A DNA stretch of 64,000 nt from Aliigemmobacter aestuarii (GTDB lineage Bacteria; Pseudomonadota; Alphaproteobacteria; Rhodobacterales; Rhodobacteraceae), in contig NZ_SSND01000001.1 of assembly GCF_004799285.1 (NCBI RefSeq), positions 62,001 through 126,000 on the forward strand. Reading direction: 5' to 3'. Position numbers and translations under genes: made by a program. Every line of letters begins with the position of its first letter. Position 1 is the stretch's first letter. Of this stretch, positions 62,660-64,000 are shown piece by piece. Below the pieces are notes generated by a model, which saw only the letters and a program-made list of their open reading frames with translations, did not search any database and had not been told where the DNA came from.

Positions 62660-64000
62660 ATGGCCGGCATCCGCAACGTCCTTTTCGTGATGTATGACCA
62701 GCTCCGGTTCGATTACCTGTCCTGCGCCGGGCATCCGCACCTGAAAACCCCGAACTTCGACCGGCTGGCGGCGCAGGGGGTGCGTTTTGCGCGCAGCTAT
62801 GTGCAATCCCCGGTCTGCGGCGCCAGCCGGATGAGCTTTTACACCGGGCGCTATGTCCATTCGCACGGCGCGGCCTGGAACAACTTTCCGCTGAAGGTGG
62901 GCGAAACCACACTGGGCGACCACCTGCGCAAGCTGGGGGTGGACAGCTGGCTTGTCGGCAAGACCCACATGAAGGTGGATGCCGAAGGCATGGCGCGGCT
63001 TGGCCTTGCCCCCGACAGCGTGATCGGCGCGCGCGTCGCGGAATGCGGCTTTGATGTCTGGGTGCGCGAGGACGGGCTGGTCGCCAAGGGGCCGGACGGG
63101 TTCTATGACGAAAAGCGCAGCCCCTACAACGAATGGCTGAAGGCCAGGGGATATCCCGGCGACAACCCCTGGCACACCCATGCCAACGCGGGCCGCGCCG
63201 GGGATGGCAGCCTCGCCTCGGGCTGGCTTCTGAAGAACGCCCGCCTGCCCGCCGCGATCGACGAACCCGACAGCGAAACCCCCTGGCTGACCGACGAATG
63301 CATCCGCTTTCTGCAAAGCCCCGAGGCGCGCCGCCCCTGGCTTTGCCACCTGTCCTACATCAAGCCGCACTGGCCCTATATCGTGCCTGCGCCCTACAAC
63401 GATCTTTACGGGCCGCAGCATGTGCAACGGGCGATCCGCCATCCCAGGGAACGCGACGATCCGCACCCGGTCCATGCCGCCTTCATGGCGAACCCGATGG
63501 GCCAGACCTTCAGCCGCGACGAGGTGCGCGATACGGTGATCCCGGCCTACATGGGGCTGATCGCGCAATGCGACGATCATCTGGGCCGCCTGCTGGATCA
63601 CCTGGAGGCGACCGGCCGGATGGCGGACACGATGATCGTGCTGACCTCGGATCACGGCGACTATCTGGGCGATCACTGGCTGGGCGAGAAGGACCTGTTC
63701 CACGATCCGTCCGTCCGCATCCCGCTGATCGTCTACGACCCCCGGCCCGAGGCCGATGGCACGCGGGGCACGGTCTGCGATGCGCTGGTCGAATCGATCG
63801 ACCTGGCCGCCACCTTCATCGAGGCGCTCGGCGGCAAAAGCCCGCGCCACATCGTCGAGGGCCGGTCGCTGCTGCCATTCCTGCAAGGAAAGACCCCGCC
63901 GGACTGGCGCGAAGTGGTGATTTCCGAATACGACTATTCGGCCACGATGATGGCGAAATGGCTGGATGTTCCGCCCGTCGATGCACGGCTGTTCATGGTC
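62660..64000 (+). CDS. Sulfatase-family hydrolase, 3' truncated by the window end
   Basis: Formylglycine-dependent sulfatase/phosphonate-monoester hydrolase-like enzyme. From ATG 62660 the frame stays open to 64,000 (447 codons), so the C terminus is missing. The N-terminal metal region is VLFVMYDQLRFDYLS, and the key motif is PVCGASRMSFYTGRYVHSHG: Cys53 in CGASR fits the C-x-A-S-R form that is matured to formylglycine. A later VLTSDHGDYLGDHWLGEKDL gives the second metal site (DHG). AAGGAACAGG precedes the start. The Gln after the first Asp (MYDQ) is seen in choline-sulfatase-like and related enzymes, but other sulfatases are possible. The physiological substrate is unknown. The complete opposite-strand frame is a shadow. 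Confidence 0.85.
   Translation, partial: MAGIRNVLFVMYDQLRFDYLSCAGHPHLKTPNFDRLAAQGVRFARSYVQSPVCGASRMSFYTGRYVHSHGAAWNNFPLKVGETTLGDHLRKLGVDSWLVGKTHMKVDAEGMARLGLAPDSVIGARVAECGFDVWVREDGLVAKGPDGFYDEKRSPYNEWLKARGYPGDNPWHTHANAGRAGDGSLASGWLLKNARLPAAIDEPDSETPWLTDECIRFLQSPEARRPWLCHLSYIKPHWPYIVPAPYNDLYGPQHVQRAIRHPRERDDPHPVHAAFMANPMGQTFSRDEVRDTVIPAYMGLIAQCDDHLGRLLDHLEATGRMADTMIVLTSDHGDYLGDHWLGEKDLFHDPSVRIPLIVYDPRPEADGTRGTVCDALVESIDLAATFIEALGGKSPRHIVEGRSLLPFLQGKTPPDWREVVISEYDYSATMMAKWLDVPPVDARLFMV

Noticed and set aside
62606-63886. 426-codon open frame on the minus strand
   Set aside because: It is opposite to the sulfatase frame, which has the CGASR motif and both metal-binding blocks. The sulfatase lacks a stop within the window and so is easily overlooked in favour of this shadow.

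Overview
The window is one contiguous piece of a GC-rich alphaproteobacterial chromosome, most likely a member of the Rhodobacterales (Rhodobacter/Paracoccus relatives). Support comes from strong G/C bias at third codon positions, a class II (plant-type) DAHP synthase, an Entner-Doudoroff edd-eda pair, an aspartate/glutamate leucyltransferase, a DksA with a reduced zinc finger, a PIN protein and RNA methyltransferase pair of the type known from Rhodobacter sphaeroides, and two secreted RTX proteins ending in the Hint domain common in this order. About fifty protein genes and one tRNA gene are supported. No phage, insertion sequence, CRISPR array or replication origin was seen.

Layout. 1-2,991: tail of a PAS-type protein, class II DAHP synthase (-) and a divergent GlxA/GbdR-type AraC regulator. 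3,072-12,257: a secreted PQQ-type sugar dehydrogenase (-), then a branched-chain-type ABC importer (binding protein, two ATPases, two permeases) followed by a dimethylglycine/sarcosine dehydrogenase-like flavoenzyme. With the regulator this suggests uptake and oxidation of a methylated amine or amino acid. 12,445-27,402: a MobA-like nucleotidyltransferase, then two minus-strand genes for giant RTX proteins (3,465 and 1,149 residues), both ending in a 193-residue Hint domain. 28,176-36,628: tRNA-Leu(CAA), zinc peptidase, YqaA, DsbB, Dgt, an IscA/ErpA-type protein, an unknown protein, an M23 peptidase, exonuclease III, a flavin monooxygenase and DksA. 36,803-43,317: a MoxR ATPase, a DUF2927 lipoprotein, a 54-residue membrane protein too short for usual gene calling, a VWA protein, a small membrane protein, DedA, an M48 peptidase and a DUF4405 protein, which look like an envelope operon. 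43,325-48,752: PIN protein plus RNA methyltransferase, a lipoprotein, and edd-eda behind a LacI-type operator. 48,826-55,479: GlnE with a small partner, YbaK, DUF2852, RDD, an SH3 protein and Bpt. 55,516-64,000: a Tat-exported two-subunit molybdenum oxidoreductase, a possible PhyH-like protein, TauE/SafE, an amine-oxidase-like flavoprotein, DusA and the start of a sulfatase.

Beyond single genes, the most notable structures are: a family of at least four palindromic intergenic repeats near 12.3, 30.4, 48.0 and 52.0 kb; two tandem hairpins with complementary loops between the two importer ATPase genes; a recurring spacer module shared by both RTX genes and a 552-bp near-identical tandem duplication in the smaller one; a pair of inverted 19-bp operator-like sites before the DUF2852 gene; and a 16-bp LacI-type operator before edd. 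Functions rest on recognition of motifs and family patterns by eye; no database search was run.
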